This document shows, one piece after another, positions 43,212 to 51,857 of a stretch of DNA of 64,000 bases (position 1 is the first letter of the stretch; each line of letters begins with the position of its first letter). The notes beneath the pieces are model-generated. The model ran no database searches. It was given only the letters and a program-made list of their open reading frames with translations, and was not told the DNA's origin. The translations under genes and the position numbers were made by a program. The stretch covers positions 1-64,000 of the forward strand of contig BNUX01000006.1 in assembly GCA_025997675.1 (NCBI GenBank), in the 5' to 3' direction. Source of the stretch: Spirochaetia bacterium (GTDB lineage Bacteria; Spirochaetota; Spirochaetia; Treponematales; Breznakiellaceae).

Positions 43212-44613
43212 GATAAAGCCGCTTCTAAAACCGGTAATCATTGCAATAAGCGTCTCATTGGTTTCAGCTGTCCTACTGTTTTTCCTAGGAAAATCTTCGG
43301 GTATCCGGGTCTCCGGAGCCGGGTACGCCGTACTGACCCTGGACGATTCCTGGCCGGACGCTGCTATCCGGGAACGTTTGGCAGGGAAGGGGCTCGTCAA
43401 TACCATCGGTGAATCTTCCCAATGGGTGTTTCTCGACGATTTTGGCGCATTGGAAAGGGTTCCCCTGGATAGTTATTGGGATAGGGTTGAGCCTTTTGAC
43501 CTGCGGAATGACGGGTACGCGGAACGGCTCCGGTCCTTCTTTGTATTCCAGGGAAGCCGGCGGCTGTTTATCCCCCTCAAGGGGGCGGGGGATCTTGAGG
43601 GCCGGGTGACCGCCGCCCTGGGGGATATTCCTTTTTCCCTGTCGATTTTGACGCCGCCTCTGGGTAAGCGTTCCATTATATTACCCGCCATACTGTTCAC
43701 CCTTGCGGCATCCCTTACCCTCTATTTCTCCGGAGCGCTTCTGCTTACCGCCTTCTTTCTCCCCCTTTGGGCGGTACTGGCAGGTTTTGGTATTCCGGGT
43801 TTTGCTCTGATGGCGGTTCTTGCCGGCCTTTCCCTGTTCCTCCGGGAACCGGTGCGGGACTATTTCATTAGACCGTCCCGGCGGCCCCTGGGGTCCTGGA
43901 TGGGAGCCTTGCCCTTGTTTCTCCTTGCCATTGGGGGGATCACGGTCCTCGGGGCGCTTCCCCCGCTTACGGTTATCCTGGGACTCCTCTTTTTTCTGGT
44001 TCTCCTCCCCCTCTCCCTCTGGGCCGAATCCTACCGGGAGACCCGCCGGGGGCATATCCGTTTCCGGCCGGTCCCGATCACCGGTATAACCCGCAGCAAA
44101 GCCGGGTGGTATTCCCCCTACGCCCGGATCATGGCGCCCTTTACCCTGGCGTCCCTGGTCCTGCTGCTTGTATCTACGGCGGCATCGGTGTTTTTTCCCG
44201 GCGCCGGTTCTGCACAGACGCCGGATGCTAAAGCGTTTGCCGAAGCGTATTCGGCGCATGCCGAATTTCAGCGGGCCTTTTCGTTTCTGCCCCTTGGCGC
44301 ACCGGAAACCCCTCACGCCTACCGGCGCTACTCCCTGGCAAAAGACGGGCTTATTGACAGCGCTGTTCCCGCAGATTCCGGGGAAGTAGATTCGTTTGAA
44401 ATTCCCCCCTTCCCCCTGAACGGACTAATAGATTATCTTACCAATTATTCGTATACTGATCCGGGCTATGGTTCCTCCGTTTCGGGGAGGCTTGAGACCG
44501 GTGGTCTCCTGTGCCTGTTGATTGTCCTCGGCCTTGGCAGCTCCCTGATTTTCCGGGACTGGCGGGGGCCGCTTAAATTAGCTATGTATATGGATAAACG
44601 GATAGCCGCATGA
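43198..44613 (+). CDS. Unknown polytopic membrane protein before the Rnf-like operon
   Basis: 471 aa; the ATG at 43198 overlaps the previous gene by 14 bases. One N-terminal membrane helix, an exported domain of about 110 residues, then roughly eight hydrophobic segments (about 155-330), another exported part and a final helix. Nothing in it matches a family I know. Its end overlaps the rnfC start (ATGA), so it is translated with, and may be a partner of, the Rnf-like complex. Confidence 0.75.
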   Translation: MRIYRIKPLLKPVIIAISVSLVSAVLLFFLGKSSGIRVSGAGYAVLTLDDSWPDAAIRERLAGKGLVNTIGESSQWVFLDDFGALERVPLDSYWDRVEPFDLRNDGYAERLRSFFVFQGSRRLFIPLKGAGDLEGRVTAALGDIPFSLSILTPPLGKRSIILPAILFTLAASLTLYFSGALLLTAFFLPLWAVLAGFGIPGFALMAVLAGLSLFLREPVRDYFIRPSRRPLGSWMGALPLFLLAIGGITVLGALPPLTVILGLLFFLVLLPLSLWAESYRETRRGHIRFRPVPITGITRSKAGWYSPYARIMAPFTLASLVLLLVSTAASVFFPGAGSAQTPDAKAFAEAYSAHAEFQRAFSFLPLGAPETPHAYRRYSLAKDGLIDSAVPADSGEVDSFEIPPFPLNGLIDYLTNYSYTDPGYGSSVSGRLETGGLLCLLIVLGLGSSLIFRDWRGPLKLAMYMDKRIAA

Positions 44614-46037
44614 CAAATAAGCTTGTAGCCGACCTTCGGTCTAAGGGACGCGGGATGGCAAAAAACAGGGTATATACCTTTCCCCGGGGGGGGTTATACT
44701 ACGAGGACCCCTCGGCGCCTTCCCGGGGCAGCTCGGTAACCGCCTTTTTACCGGCCCTTTCGATTATCCCATTGGTGCATGATATGGGGAGCCGGACCGA
44801 GGCGGTGGTCGCGGTGGGGGACACCGTACGGGAGGGGATGCTTGTAGGCCGGGGCCTGGAGCCGGGTTCGGCGAATATCCATGCCTCGGTGCCCGGCAAG
44901 GTGGTGCGTACCGTTTCCTGGAAAATGTTCGAAGGGCATACCAACGAAGCCCTGGTGATACGCATGGAGGGAACCTTCGACAAACTGGGCCGCCGGGAGG
45001 AAGTATTCCCCTGGCAGGGTTCCTCTCCCGCTGAACTCCGGGGTCTTATTGCGGAATGCGGGGTGGTAACCATGGAAAGCTCCGGTTTCCCGGTGGCAGA
45101 AGTGATGAACTCCTTTCAATCCCTCCCCGCTCCCCGCACCCTGGTGGTCCGGTGCGTCTTTGACGATCCCTGGCTTGCGGCGGATTACGTGCTTTGTAGG
45201 GAACGGCTTAAGGAAGTGGCGGAAGGAAGCGCCATTGCCGCCCATGCCGTCGGCGCCGAACGGATTCTGTATGCGGTTTCCGTGAAGGAGCGGGAGCTGG
45301 GGACACGCTTCCTGGCGGAGGCATCGGCTTGGGATATACCCGCCTTATTGGTCATCGTCGGCTGCCGATATCCCCAGCGAAATTCGCGGGAGTTAGAAAT
45401 GGCCCTCCGGATTTATGCGAAAAGGGAAGCCCTTGATTTGGGAAACCTCCTGATCCTGGACCCCGCTACCCTGGCGGCAATCCACGATGCGGTAAAACTC
45501 CGGCGGCCAATCCTGGACCGGTATGTGGCGGTGGGGGGCTCCGCCGTGAAAAAGCCTCAGGTGATGAAGGTACGGATAGGTACCCGGATACGGGATCTTT
45601 TTGAGGAATGCGGGGGGTTCACCGGCGAGCCGAAACGGGTGGCCACCGGTTCCACCATCCTGGGCCGTACGGTGCAGGATTTGAACGAACCGGTTATAAA
45701 GACCACCTACGCGGTTTTTGCCCTCCTGGAAGGACAGGTAGGGGAGGGCCGGTCCCGAAACTGCATCGGCTGCGGAGAATGCCGGGCGGTCTGTCCCATG
45801 AAACTGGACCCGGAGGTGCTCTTTAAGGCCGCAGGGCCCTTCCGCCCCGGCCCCAATGAAAAGAACGATCCCCTTGCGGTGCAACTTCTTCTGGAAGACG
45901 CGGCACGGGCAGGAATAGACGTGGTCCTGGCGGGCCTCTGCCACGGCTGTTGCTGCTGCGATGTGGTCTGTCCCTCCCGGCTGCCCTTAAGCGCGGTGAT
46001 TGCCAATTTTGCGAAGGTTACAAAGGGAGGGTGTTAG
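44610..46037 (+). CDS. rnfC: RnfC-like subunit with altered nucleotide motif
   Basis: 475 aa. ATG 44610 overlaps the previous stop; ATG 44655 (MAKNRVYTFPRGG) is a credible alternative because RnfC proteins usually begin near this FxGG segment. It has the biotinyl-like N-terminal domain (SANIHASVPGKVVR), the RnfC core, AVGGSAVKKP, and two 4Fe-4S motifs: CIGCGECRAVCP and CHGCCCCDVVCP. The usual YPxGGEK flavin/NADH-binding segment reads YPQRNSREL, and GGPMMG reads TGSTILG, so NADH oxidation as in standard RnfC is doubtful. First of five overlapping genes. Confidence 0.85.
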   Translation: MTNKLVADLRSKGRGMAKNRVYTFPRGGLYYEDPSAPSRGSSVTAFLPALSIIPLVHDMGSRTEAVVAVGDTVREGMLVGRGLEPGSANIHASVPGKVVRTVSWKMFEGHTNEALVIRMEGTFDKLGRREEVFPWQGSSPAELRGLIAECGVVTMESSGFPVAEVMNSFQSLPAPRTLVVRCVFDDPWLAADYVLCRERLKEVAEGSAIAAHAVGAERILYAVSVKERELGTRFLAEASAWDIPALLVIVGCRYPQRNSRELEMALRIYAKREALDLGNLLILDPATLAAIHDAVKLRRPILDRYVAVGGSAVKKPQVMKVRIGTRIRDLFEECGGFTGEPKRVATGSTILGRTVQDLNEPVIKTTYAVFALLEGQVGEGRSRNCIGCGECRAVCPMKLDPEVLFKAAGPFRPGPNEKNDPLAVQLLLEDAARAGIDVVLAGLCHGCCCCDVVCPSRLPLSAVIANFAKVTKGGC

Positions 46038-46038
46038 T

Positions 46039-47169
46039 GTGCAGGTGAACAATACCATCAGATTCCAGGGGCCGGTCCTTCAGCATCTGCTCTTTCAAAA
46101 GCCCCAGGTAAACCTGGCCCGTTCAAGCTCCATCCGGATGTGGCTGGTGAGTATCTGTGCGGGACTCACGATCCTCCAATCCGCCCTTACCGATTCCTTT
46201 GCCTCGCTGCTCATTGCCGTTGCGGCGGTGACCGGGGCATTGCTCACCGAATTCATCATCGACGATCAATCGGTGCGGCGTATCATTCTGGAGGGGGATC
46301 TCCCCAAACGGGGCCGCGGTTTTGCGTCCCGGGACGGCAGTGCCATTGCTTCGGCCCTGGTTTTAACCCTCCTCCTGCCCAATACGATTCACCCTCTCTT
46401 CGCCTTCCTGGGCGCCGTGTTCGCCATGCTGGTAATTAAACACAGTTTCGGCGGCCTGGGAACCAACTGGCTTAACCCCGCGCTTGGAGCCTGGCTCTTT
46501 ATTCGTATAGGCTGGCCCGGCGTGTTTTCCCTTGCCTTGCAGAATTCTTCCCTGAGCCTCCTTACCGCAAGCCTCCAGATAGGGGTCGATCCCCAGGGAT
46601 CTCCTCTGGAACTCCTGTACACCGCTTCATCAGGTTCCCTTGATACATTCTGGACTTCTTTATTGAATAGAAAGATTTTTTCCTTAACCGCCTCCGAACT
46701 GCCCGAAGGCTATATCGATCTGCTGGCCTATTCCAGTACGGGAATTATCGCAGACCGGGGGCTTTTGGCGCTCCTCTTCGGTACGATTATCATTACCGCC
46801 GGCCGGATAAGCCGTTTCTGGGTACCCCTTCTCTATCTTGGGGTGTATGGCCTCCTGGTCAGGCTTTTCGGAAGACTCCCCTTTGGAGGAAGTTTTGGCG
46901 CCGGTGATATGCTCTTTGGCCTCTTCTCCGGGGGTACCCTGGCGGCGGCTTTCATCCTGATTGCGGATCCTTCAACGGGGCCAAAGTCCTCCTTGGGCAT
47001 GGTAATCGCCGCAGTCCTGGGGGGTATTCTCAATTTTATCCTGCGCTATTGGGGCCTTGAGCCCTACGGCGCCTTCTTTGCCGTGGCGCTGCTTAATGTC
47101 CTCTCCCCCCTATTCCGTTATGGTGAAACCCGCTTCGTATTTACCGGAGGTATCCATGCAAAACACTGA
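46039..47169 (+). CDS. rnfD: RnfD-like membrane subunit
   Basis: 376 aa from GTG 46039, chosen for GGGAGG 8 bases upstream; the ORF continues upstream inside rnfC. About nine hydrophobic helices, with GLGTNWLNPALGAWLFIR and a GGTLAAAFILIADPSTGP stretch typical of RnfD/NqrB. RnfD normally carries covalent FMN on the Thr of an SGAT motif; the matching place here reads SSGSLD, so covalent flavin is probably absent. It starts one base after the rnfC stop. Confidence 0.85.
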   Translation: MQVNNTIRFQGPVLQHLLFQKPQVNLARSSSIRMWLVSICAGLTILQSALTDSFASLLIAVAAVTGALLTEFIIDDQSVRRIILEGDLPKRGRGFASRDGSAIASALVLTLLLPNTIHPLFAFLGAVFAMLVIKHSFGGLGTNWLNPALGAWLFIRIGWPGVFSLALQNSSLSLLTASLQIGVDPQGSPLELLYTASSGSLDTFWTSLLNRKIFSLTASELPEGYIDLLAYSSTGIIADRGLLALLFGTIIITAGRISRFWVPLLYLGVYGLLVRLFGRLPFGGSFGAGDMLFGLFSGGTLAAAFILIADPSTGPKSSLGMVIAAVLGGILNFILRYWGLEPYGAFFAVALLNVLSPLFRYGETRFVFTGGIHAKH

Positions 47170-47632
47170 GTGGGTTCCCGAAAAACTGAAGGGGGCGGCT
47201 TTCTTCCTGGCCTGGCTGGCAGGACTGTTTCTCATCGCCGGCCTTGCCTGGTTTCTTTCCCGTCCGGTACGGGCCGACATTAGTATGCGGAATATCAATA
47301 CGGTACTCAAAAATGCCCGGGAGCTTCGGCAGTTGGAGGCGCCCCTTGCGGATAAATCCATACCCCGGTTGAAAGCAGCTAAGGCGGCCCAGCTGGGAAC
47401 CTGGTATTCTCTGCACAACAGTGAAGATCGGGCGGTGGTCTTTTCCATCATGACCGATGGAATTCTGGCCCCCTACCTGCTCTTTGTTTCCCCCCGGGGT
47501 GAGATGGGGGAGCCAATACCCCTGGGCGCTCATTCCGCTCAGATGCTGGAGCGGCTGCCCCGGGAGGTTCTCCAAACCTATCGTAAGCGCCTTTTAGCAG
47601 GGGACGCCCTATTATCGGGGGAGAAAAAATGA
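47156..47632 (+). CDS. Degenerate RnfG-position protein
   Basis: 158 aa from ATG 47156 with GGAGG 5 bases upstream. One N-terminal membrane helix and an exported domain with LGTWYSLHNSEDRAVVFSI and FVSPRGEMGEPIPLG. It occupies the rnfG slot between rnfD and rnfE, and its topology fits, but the FMN-binding domain with the SGAT motif of RnfG is missing. It overlaps rnfD by 14 bases and rnfE by 4. Either a stripped RnfG or a replacement subunit. Confidence 0.7.
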   Translation: MQNTEWVPEKLKGAAFFLAWLAGLFLIAGLAWFLSRPVRADISMRNINTVLKNARELRQLEAPLADKSIPRLKAAKAAQLGTWYSLHNSEDRAVVFSIMTDGILAPYLLFVSPRGEMGEPIPLGAHSAQMLERLPREVLQTYRKRLLAGDALLSGEKK

Positions 47633-48264
47633 AGAACAATACTATCCAATCCCCTATATTCTGGGGAAATCACGCGCCCCTTTCCACCCTGGTCAGCGCG
47701 GGGCTTATGATCATGGCCACAAGCCGCCTGGCCTTTGCCCTTGCCCTTACCGTGGCGCTTGTCTGGGTTAACATGCTGACCGTGCTGATAGTGAGCGTCG
47801 GAAAACCGATACTTCCCAAAAAGGGCCTGGAAATACTCCGGGTTTTCCTGGCCAGCTTCTTTGGGAGCCTGTATCTCCTGTTCTCTTATTTTGTCAATCC
47901 CTTTTTGGCCATGGAAATCACCTTTTTAATAACCCTTGCCCCCCTTTACTGTATCGGTTCCGGAATATGCCGCCGGACAGCGGACCTTGATCCTGAGGAC
48001 GCCGTCCTTAAGGCCTTTTTGGAAGCCCTGGTTTTGGGGAGTATCCTTATCGCGCTGGCATTGATCCGGGAACCCCTGGGCTTCGGCTCCCTTTCCTTTC
48101 CCGGCGGACCCCAGGGCATGGCGGTGCTGGTCTTCTCCGGGACCCTGTATTTCCCGGTGCGGGTAGTCGCCGGCGCCTCCGGGGGGCTCCTGCTTCTGGG
48201 CTATGGCCTCAGTCTGTTCCGCCGCTTCAAAGCCCGGCATTCAGGCGGGGAGGCTAAGCAATGA
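47629..48264 (+). CDS. rnfE: RnfE-like membrane subunit
   Basis: 211 aa, six hydrophobic segments, ATG overlapping the previous stop. Order in the operon and the NHAPLSTLVSAGLMIMATSR / LAPLYCIGSGICRR segments fit the RnfE/NqrD fold. In Rnf complexes RnfA and RnfE share a 2Fe-2S cluster held by cysteines near residues 25 and 108 of each. Here the first Cys is gone (Gly25) while Cys108 remains. Confidence 0.8.
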   Translation: MKNNTIQSPIFWGNHAPLSTLVSAGLMIMATSRLAFALALTVALVWVNMLTVLIVSVGKPILPKKGLEILRVFLASFFGSLYLLFSYFVNPFLAMEITFLITLAPLYCIGSGICRRTADLDPEDAVLKAFLEALVLGSILIALALIREPLGFGSLSFPGGPQGMAVLVFSGTLYFPVRVVAGASGGLLLLGYGLSLFRRFKARHSGGEAKQ

Positions 48265-48926
48265 ATACCCTGGAAGTTTTGGGCGCCCTTGGCTCCCTGG
48301 CCGTTTTTTCCGGTCTTTCTTTGAACCTGCTGCTCCAGTTCGGCCTTAGTGTCGGTGGAATCATCGAGCCGGCATCCCGCCCTTCTCCCCCCCATTGGCT
48401 CATCCTGTTTGTTTCCTCCTTTGTTCTATGGCTTTTCTTTACCTATGTGCTGGCTGCGCCGGCCTTTGGATTTCTGGAATCCTTCCTGTTCTTTCCTGCG
48501 GCCATGCTGGTCTCCCTGACCCTGGAATCGGTGTTTGTTTATTTTTTCCCCTCCGGCGTCATTACCCGGGATGCCCTCCGTAATGCGAAGAAGGGACCCT
48601 GGAAGCCCTGGGAGATCGCCCGAGATATCTGCTTAAACTCCGATGGGCTTCCCCGCTATTCCGGTAACGGCTTGGCGGCTGCGTCGGTGTTTTTGACCCT
48701 TCGTCTGGCGCTTACCCTGGTGGATGCCCTGGTACTGTGTCTGGGCTTCTCCCTGGGCTGCCTTGTTGCGGCGGCAATCCTTCGGGAAATCAACAAGCGT
48801 TCTTCCCTGGAATCGGCGCCCCAGAGCTTTCGGGGCGCCCCGCTGACCCTCATATCTATGGGGCTGCTCTCCCTGATTTTTTCCTCCGTATCGGTTATTC
48901 TGATCAGGGTACTGGGGGGGAGGTAA
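48261..48926 (+). CDS. rnfA: RnfA-like membrane subunit
   Basis: 221 aa, about six helices, ATG overlapping the rnfE stop. The N-terminal helix SLNLLLQFGLSVGG aligns with the RnfA segment that normally reads LGLCPFLG; the cluster Cys is replaced by Ser30, and no Cys appears near the second expected site. Followed by GH57, so no rnfB (the ferredoxin-like subunit) is present in this operon. Confidence 0.78.
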   Translation: MNTLEVLGALGSLAVFSGLSLNLLLQFGLSVGGIIEPASRPSPPHWLILFVSSFVLWLFFTYVLAAPAFGFLESFLFFPAAMLVSLTLESVFVYFFPSGVITRDALRNAKKGPWKPWEIARDICLNSDGLPRYSGNGLAAASVFLTLRLALTLVDALVLCLGFSLGCLVAAAILREINKRSSLESAPQSFRGAPLTLISMGLLSLIFSSVSVILIRVLGGR

Positions 48927-48929
48927 CCA

Positions 48930-50723
48930 ATGAAACACCGGTTGAGCATTATTCTGGGGTCCCATAATCATATCCCCCAGGGGGCGGGGGATGATGTGGG
49001 TGAGCATATCTACGCCACCCGGTTAAAGCCCCTTATCCAAGCCCTGCTCCGGTATCCAAAAATCTCCGGGGTGCTCCATTATTCCGGGGTACTCCTTAAC
49101 TGGCTGGAAGCCCAGCATCCCGAATTGCTCATGGTCTTGACGAATTTGATTTCCCGTAAGCAGGTCGAGATCCTTGGGGGTGGTTTCTATGAACCCATGA
49201 TGCCCCTGATCCCCCAAACCGATAAGATCGGGCAGATTGAAATGCTGACCGCTTACATTCGGAAGAAGTTTGGAAAACGGCCTCAGGGCTGCTGGATTCC
49301 CGAAGCCGCCTGGGAGCAGCAACTGGTGGGGGTCCTCCATACCTGTGGTATGAACTATACCTTTTTAGAGGATCGGCACTTTATTGCTGCGGGACTTTCA
49401 GGAGGCGCCCTGTACGCCCCCTGTATCAGTGAAAACCAGGGGAAGATCACCACCGTCTTTCCCCTATCGACCCGGCTGCGGCAGAACTTTGCCTCCCATG
49501 AGGCAGGGGTGGTGTTGGAAGGACTTTTACAGACATTCGCGGCGGAGGCGGTCCCGGGGACACAGACGGCCCTGGTTACGGTTTTTCCGGACCAGCTTTA
49601 TAGGGAGGATGCCGGGGAACCTCCGGAGCAGAGTTACGGCCGGTTTTTTGAAGCCCTCTCCCGGTTTCAAGGGGACCTGGACTTCACCACCCCGGGAAAG
49701 TACTATAAAACCCTGGGACGGCAGAGAAAGGCCTATTTCCCCGGGGATCTGGCACGGAAGTTCTTAATTGACTGCCCCGAGTCCAATGGCTTGTACACCA
49801 AGATGATGTTTACCCACGCACTTATCAACCAGCTGCGGGGCGATAAAGCCCGGAAGCAAAACGCCCGGGAAGAACTCTGGAAGGGCCAGGGCTACACCCT
49901 GTTCTGTGCGGGAAGTACCGGCGGGATTCACCGTGCTCCCCTCCGGAAGGCGGCGTATAAGGCCCTCTTAGGGGCCGAAAAGATCTGCCGGAACCAGGGG
50001 AAGTTTACCCCCTCCCTCCTGGCATTTGATTTTGACCTTGACGGGTGCCCGGAATACCTTTTCCAGGGTAGGAATATCAACTGTTACGTTCAGCGTACCG
50101 GGGCCAGTATCTTTGAGCTTGATTATCTTCCCAAGACCTGGAATTATCTGGACACCTTTTCCGCTGAGCCCTTCAGGCGGACCGCCTTTGCGGATCTCCT
50201 GACCCCGCCTGAATATTCCCTTACGGATGCTCCCCGGTCCGCGTTTGCCGGCGCCCGGTTCTGTGGAAAGGAAAACTACGAGTTGGTGGACATGGAGCGC
50301 TCCCAAGGCCGGGCCTCTTTCCGCCTGCCCCCCCGGAAAGACACCGGAGACGGCCTTTACCTGGACAACATTGAGATGGAAAAGCAGTACCTCCTGAAGC
50401 AGGACACCATCAATGTTCACTACACCCTGACAAACTGCGGTACAGAACCGGTGACCTTTAAGTTTATCCCCCGGATAGATCTTGCCTTTTCCGGGGATGG
50501 GGAGGATCAGCTCAAGGTGTTCCGTCAGACCCGGGGCATTGAGTTCCGGGATATAAAAAACGAACTTACCCTGAGCCTTACTGCGGACCGGGACTTTGAC
50601 GGCCGGATAGTGCCCATCCGGCAGGATCAGTATCAGTCAACCTGCCTTATGCCGGTATTGCTCCTTACCCTGGCTGCGGAGGAGAAGTGGGAAACCGGGT
50701 TTAAGCTGGGTATTTCCCACTGA
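48930..50723 (+). CDS. GH57 alpha-glucan enzyme (4-alpha-glucanotransferase/amylase type)
   Basis: 597 aa, GGAGG 6 bases before ATG 48930, three bases after rnfA. N-terminal GH57 barrel: LGSHNHIPQG, ILGGGFYEPMMPLIPQ (catalytic Glu in FYEP), GCWIPEAAWEQQL and VTVFPDQLYRED (acid). C-terminal beta domains (about 380-597) match the DUF1925/DUF1926 part of Thermococcus-type 4-alpha-glucanotransferases (FDLDGCPEYLFQGR). No signal peptide, so it acts in the cytoplasm on glycogen or maltodextrin. Probably cotranscribed with the Rnf-like genes by position only. Confidence 0.88.
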   Translation: MKHRLSIILGSHNHIPQGAGDDVGEHIYATRLKPLIQALLRYPKISGVLHYSGVLLNWLEAQHPELLMVLTNLISRKQVEILGGGFYEPMMPLIPQTDKIGQIEMLTAYIRKKFGKRPQGCWIPEAAWEQQLVGVLHTCGMNYTFLEDRHFIAAGLSGGALYAPCISENQGKITTVFPLSTRLRQNFASHEAGVVLEGLLQTFAAEAVPGTQTALVTVFPDQLYREDAGEPPEQSYGRFFEALSRFQGDLDFTTPGKYYKTLGRQRKAYFPGDLARKFLIDCPESNGLYTKMMFTHALINQLRGDKARKQNAREELWKGQGYTLFCAGSTGGIHRAPLRKAAYKALLGAEKICRNQGKFTPSLLAFDFDLDGCPEYLFQGRNINCYVQRTGASIFELDYLPKTWNYLDTFSAEPFRRTAFADLLTPPEYSLTDAPRSAFAGARFCGKENYELVDMERSQGRASFRLPPRKDTGDGLYLDNIEMEKQYLLKQDTINVHYTLTNCGTEPVTFKFIPRIDLAFSGDGEDQLKVFRQTRGIEFRDIKNELTLSLTADRDFDGRIVPIRQDQYQSTCLMPVLLLTLAAEEKWETGFKLGISH

Positions 50724-50737
50724 TTGTATCGGTGGCC

Positions 50738-50763
50738 AAAAAAAGACCGGCGAAAACCGCCGG
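50738..50763 (-). terminator. Intrinsic terminator for the minus-strand M23/envelope genes
   Basis: 6-bp GC stem CCGGCG (50747-50752) / CGCCGG (50758-50763); on the minus strand it is followed by TC and seven T (complement of 50738-50744). It lies 113 bases after the stop at 50877. Confidence 0.75.
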
Positions 50764-50781
50764 CCCTGCCCTTGAGGCAAT

Positions 50782-50819
50782 CGGACATATAGTGATTTGG
50801 GAGGGGAACTATATGCCCG
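50782..50819. other. Hairpin with a purine-rich loop in the convergent gap
   Basis: CATATAGT (50786-50793) pairs perfectly with ACTATATG (50808-50815), extended by CGG/CCG around a mismatch. The 14-base loop is GATTTGGGAGGGGA, a ribosome-binding-site-like stretch followed by an ATG at 50812. A reading frame from there runs antisense into the next gene and is not supported as a protein. Confidence 0.4.
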
Positions 50820-50876
50820 ACATATATAATATCGGCGCTTTTCGTCAAAACTTAACCGTAAAAAGCAAAAACCCAC

Positions 50877-51857
50877 TTACTCGCTTTCGGAAACCGAAAC
50901 ATCCACCGCCAGGGCAAGGCGGTAGGTTTTCCCCCGCTGTATGGTCACGGGCTTCACTACCGAATAATCGCTCATCTGGAAACGCACCTCGTGGAGCCCC
51001 GGTTCTACCGCCAGACCCTGGGCGCCCCCATCCACCGCTTCGTTGTCAAAGAAGATACGGGTATTTTCCGGGGCCTCAAAGAAAACCAGGGGGGTGACGT
51101 CCTGGAGGGCGATGGCCAGGTCCAGGGTCTTGCCCCGCTCTATGAGGAAGCGGCGGTTTTCGTTCCGGTAGTCGTTGGAGATTATCACCAGCTGGTGTTC
51201 CCCTTCCTTTAAGAGCTTTTCCTCCTGGGGCTTTTCCGCCACCTCATCGTCGATGAGTACCGTAACCGGCCGCCCGGGAAGCTGCTCCGGGTACCGCAGG
51301 CTCACCCGCACCGCCCCCTCGTCGCTGAATATGGGTTTGACGCTGAGCTGGAAGCGCATGGATTCGACTTCTTCGCCCAGGCCCTTATCCACCGGCATGA
51401 CCCGGAACAGGAGGGGGAAGGTTTTCGGCTCCACTATCCCCAGAGGGAGGGTAACGTAGGGGCTGGGCCGCAAGCCATGACCCTGCCGGATGGGTATCTG
51501 ATAAATAACTTGCAGTTTGTTGGGGATTGGTTCGATATAAAGCTGCCGGGCGGAAAGGTCCGCTACCCCCGGCTGCGGCATCCGGTCAAGGTCCCCGTAC
51601 AGAACCAGGGCAAGGCTTCCCCGGTGGGGCAGGTAGGTCTGGGGAAGGGTGAACTCCAGCTCTATCCCCCGGAAAAACCGGATATCCTCCCCCAGGCTAA
51701 TCACCGCCGAATCGACATAGGAAAGGCTGATGGACACCCCCTCGCTCTTATCCAGAGACACCAGGAGATTCCCGGCGTTTACCACCCGCAAGGGCTCGGC
51801 CCCCAGTGGAAGGGCCAGGGTGAAAAGGTATGGAAGTATGTGCCATGTACGTATCAT
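50877..51857 (-). CDS. Exported protein with PEGA-like C-terminal repeats, function unknown
   Basis: 326 aa with a signal peptide ending near LPLGA. The middle has beta-rich segments (IELEFTLPQTYL, LYIEPIPNKLQVIYQIP). The C-terminal half contains three short beta modules (VTVLIDDEVAEKP-EGEHQLVIIS, FFEAPENTRIFFDNEAV-EPGLHEVRFQMS) that look like PEGA-type surface domains. ATG 51857 overlaps the M23 stop (ATGA), so it is probably a partner in cell-wall or envelope work. Confidence 0.78.
   Translation of the reverse strand: MIRTWHILPYLFTLALPLGAEPLRVVNAGNLLVSLDKSEGVSISLSYVDSAVISLGEDIRFFRGIELEFTLPQTYLPHRGSLALVLYGDLDRMPQPGVADLSARQLYIEPIPNKLQVIYQIPIRQGHGLRPSPYVTLPLGIVEPKTFPLLFRVMPVDKGLGEEVESMRFQLSVKPIFSDEGAVRVSLRYPEQLPGRPVTVLIDDEVAEKPQEEKLLKEGEHQLVIISNDYRNENRRFLIERGKTLDLAIALQDVTPLVFFEAPENTRIFFDNEAVDGGAQGLAVEPGLHEVRFQMSDYSVVKPVTIQRGKTYRLALAVDVSVSESE

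Noticed and set aside
50732..51097. 121-aa plus-strand frame after the first GH57 gene
   Set aside because: It runs antisense into the exported PEGA-like gene; only the ribosome-binding-like sequence in a hairpin loop speaks for it.
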